Below the pieces are notes generated by a model. The model was not told the origin of the DNA, ran no database searches, and was given only the letters and a program-made list of their open reading frames with translations. Both the position numbers and the translations under genes were made by a program. Shown piece by piece: positions 32,871 to 33,565 of a DNA stretch of 33,565 nucleotides (positions are counted from its first letter, which is position 1; each line of letters opens with the position of its first letter). The stretch lies in assembly GCA_947177325.1 (NCBI GenBank), contig CAMWUH010000001.1:1-33565 (forward strand), read 5' to 3'. This DNA is from an uncultured Bacteroidales bacterium (lineage in GTDB: Bacteria; Bacteroidota; Bacteroidia; Bacteroidales; Muribaculaceae).

Positions 32871-32941
32871 AACGTTGGGTTAGGTGAATGCAAACAATAA
32901 TTTTTTACCTTAAAACAGCTGAAACTGATTGATTTCTCCGT

Positions 32942-32957
32942 GCGAGCCGCCGCTCGC
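32942..32957 (-). other. Compact hairpin between hpt and adk
   Basis: GCGAGC and GCTCGC form a perfect 6-bp stem with a 4-nt loop, 5 nt after the hpt stop. No T-tract follows on the minus strand, so it may be a weak terminator or an RNA-stability element. The same stem sequence, GCGAGC/GCTCGC, occurs in the hairpin after rpsU (990-1006). Confidence 0.45.
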
Positions 32958-32962
32958 TCCTA

Positions 32963-33511
32963 TCAATCTTTTTTTTCCTCTTTCAGCACATAAATATCGT
33001 TGAGGTTACGAGCCAACCCGTCAAGGTCCAGACCGAAACCGATGATAAATTTCTTGGGAATAGAGAAGCCGACATAGTCAGGATTAACCGGAACTTGCAG
33101 AGCCTCAGGCTTAAACAGCAGCGTCGCAACCTTCAATTGAGCCGGCTGCTTATCTTCCAAAGTTTTCAGTAAGCGAGCAATCGTGTTGCCGGTGTCGACT
33201 ATATCTTCTACCACAATAACCGTGCGGTCCTTGATATCCTCGTGCAACCCTATAACCTCTTTAACAACGCCCGTTGAGCCCATGCCCTCGTAGGATTTCA
33301 ATCTAATAAATGAAATTTCGGCATCAGTGTCGATAGCTCGGAAAAGGTCAGAGGCAAAAGGAAACGCACCATTGAGCACAACCAGAAACAGCGGTCGCTT
33401 GCCGCGGCACTCTTCTGAAATCTGGCGCCCAAGCTCGGCAACGCGAGCATCTATCTGCTCGCGTGTGATATAAGGCTCAAATGTCAGCCCATTGTATGTT
33501 ACTTCTTTCAT
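32963..33511 (-). CDS. hpt: Hypoxanthine phosphoribosyltransferase
   Basis: This 182-residue enzyme salvages hypoxanthine (and often guanine) by joining it to PRPP to form IMP or GMP. The PRPP-binding motif is clear, VIVVEDIVDTGNT (98-110), with the catalytic acidic pair at E102-D103. The flexible loop region FIRLKSYEGMGSTG and the C-terminal FIIGFGLDLDGLARNL with YVLKEEK are also typical. The ATG at 33511 (MKEVTYNGLTF) is preferred; an upstream TTG at 33541 would place the start within the promoter motif. The gene is likely the head of a minus-strand purine unit with adk. Confidence 0.96.
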   Translation of the reverse strand: MKEVTYNGLTFEPYITREQIDARVAELGRQISEECRGKRPLFLVVLNGAFPFASDLFRAIDTDAEISFIRLKSYEGMGSTGVVKEVIGLHEDIKDRTVIVVEDIVDTGNTIARLLKTLEDKQPAQLKVATLLFKPEALQVPVNPDYVGFSIPKKFIIGFGLDLDGLARNLNDIYVLKEEKKD

Positions 33512-33538
33512 AGAAAGGCAGGTAAGGAAATTTTCCCG

Positions 33539-33546
33539 CAAATTTA
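33539..33546 (-). promoter_or_regulatory. Promoter -7 element for hpt
   Basis: Read on the minus strand, TAAATTTG fits TAnnTTTG and lies about 27 nt before the hpt ATG. The expected -33 box falls at or beyond the window edge, so it cannot be checked. Confidence 0.5.
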
Positions 33547-33565
33547 CAAATTTTTTTTGAAGTTT

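Overview
The window looks like chromosomal DNA from a Bacteroidota member of the order Bacteroidales, most likely a Muribaculaceae-type gut bacterium; the family-level call is an inference. The evidence is a SusC/SusD pair, Bacteroidota-type promoters (TTTG about 19-21 nt before TAnnTTTG), start codons that almost all lack a Shine-Dalgarno sequence, an rpsU-xerC-hpf block, and a UpxY/NusG-like gene at the head of a polysaccharide operon.

Layout. (1) 1-522: the 3' end of a secreted protein with a Pro-rich linker, a starch-binding-like module and a C-terminal tail. (2) 717-2395: housekeeping block of ribosomal protein bS21, a XerC-type recombinase and the hibernation factor HPF. (3) 2466-4350: a formate/nitrite-family channel and class II fructose-bisphosphate aldolase, ending in a strong terminator. 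(4) 4646-12052: a small polysaccharide-utilisation-type unit made of SusC, SusD and two accessory lipoproteins; no glycoside hydrolase or regulator is seen next to it. A GT2 glycosyltransferase (12080-12835) follows with no visible terminator between. (5) 12836-13279: a gene-free promoter and leader region. (6) 13280-32182: a 17-gene, one-direction exopolysaccharide/capsule operon: UpxY-like antiterminator, WecA/MraY-type initiating phosphotransferase, Wza-like export lipoprotein, Wzc-like chain-length/tyrosine kinase, Wzx flippase, eight glycosyltransferases, two Wzy/ligase-like membrane proteins, a WcaF-like acyltransferase and an unrecognised terminal gene. Many neighbours overlap by 4-26 bp. 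(7) 32298-33511, minus strand: adenylate kinase and hypoxanthine phosphoribosyltransferase, convergent with the operon.

How the parts fit. The operon contains a whole Wzx/Wzy-type pathway: lipid-linked initiation, sugar addition, flipping, polymerisation, chain-length control and export. It has no nucleotide-sugar synthesis genes, so precursors must come from elsewhere. Transcription probably starts near 12950, runs through a roughly 330-nt leader and stops at a hairpin with a T-tract at 32294-32335, which lies inside the 3' end of the convergent adk gene.

I did not find a clearly new defence, mobile or enzymatic system. The observations most worth a second look are the (Gly-Tyr)10 tail of the kinase, the leader of the UpxY operon, the terminator embedded in adk with a GCTAC-repeat element beside it, the paired polymerase genes, and the unrecognised last gene of the operon.
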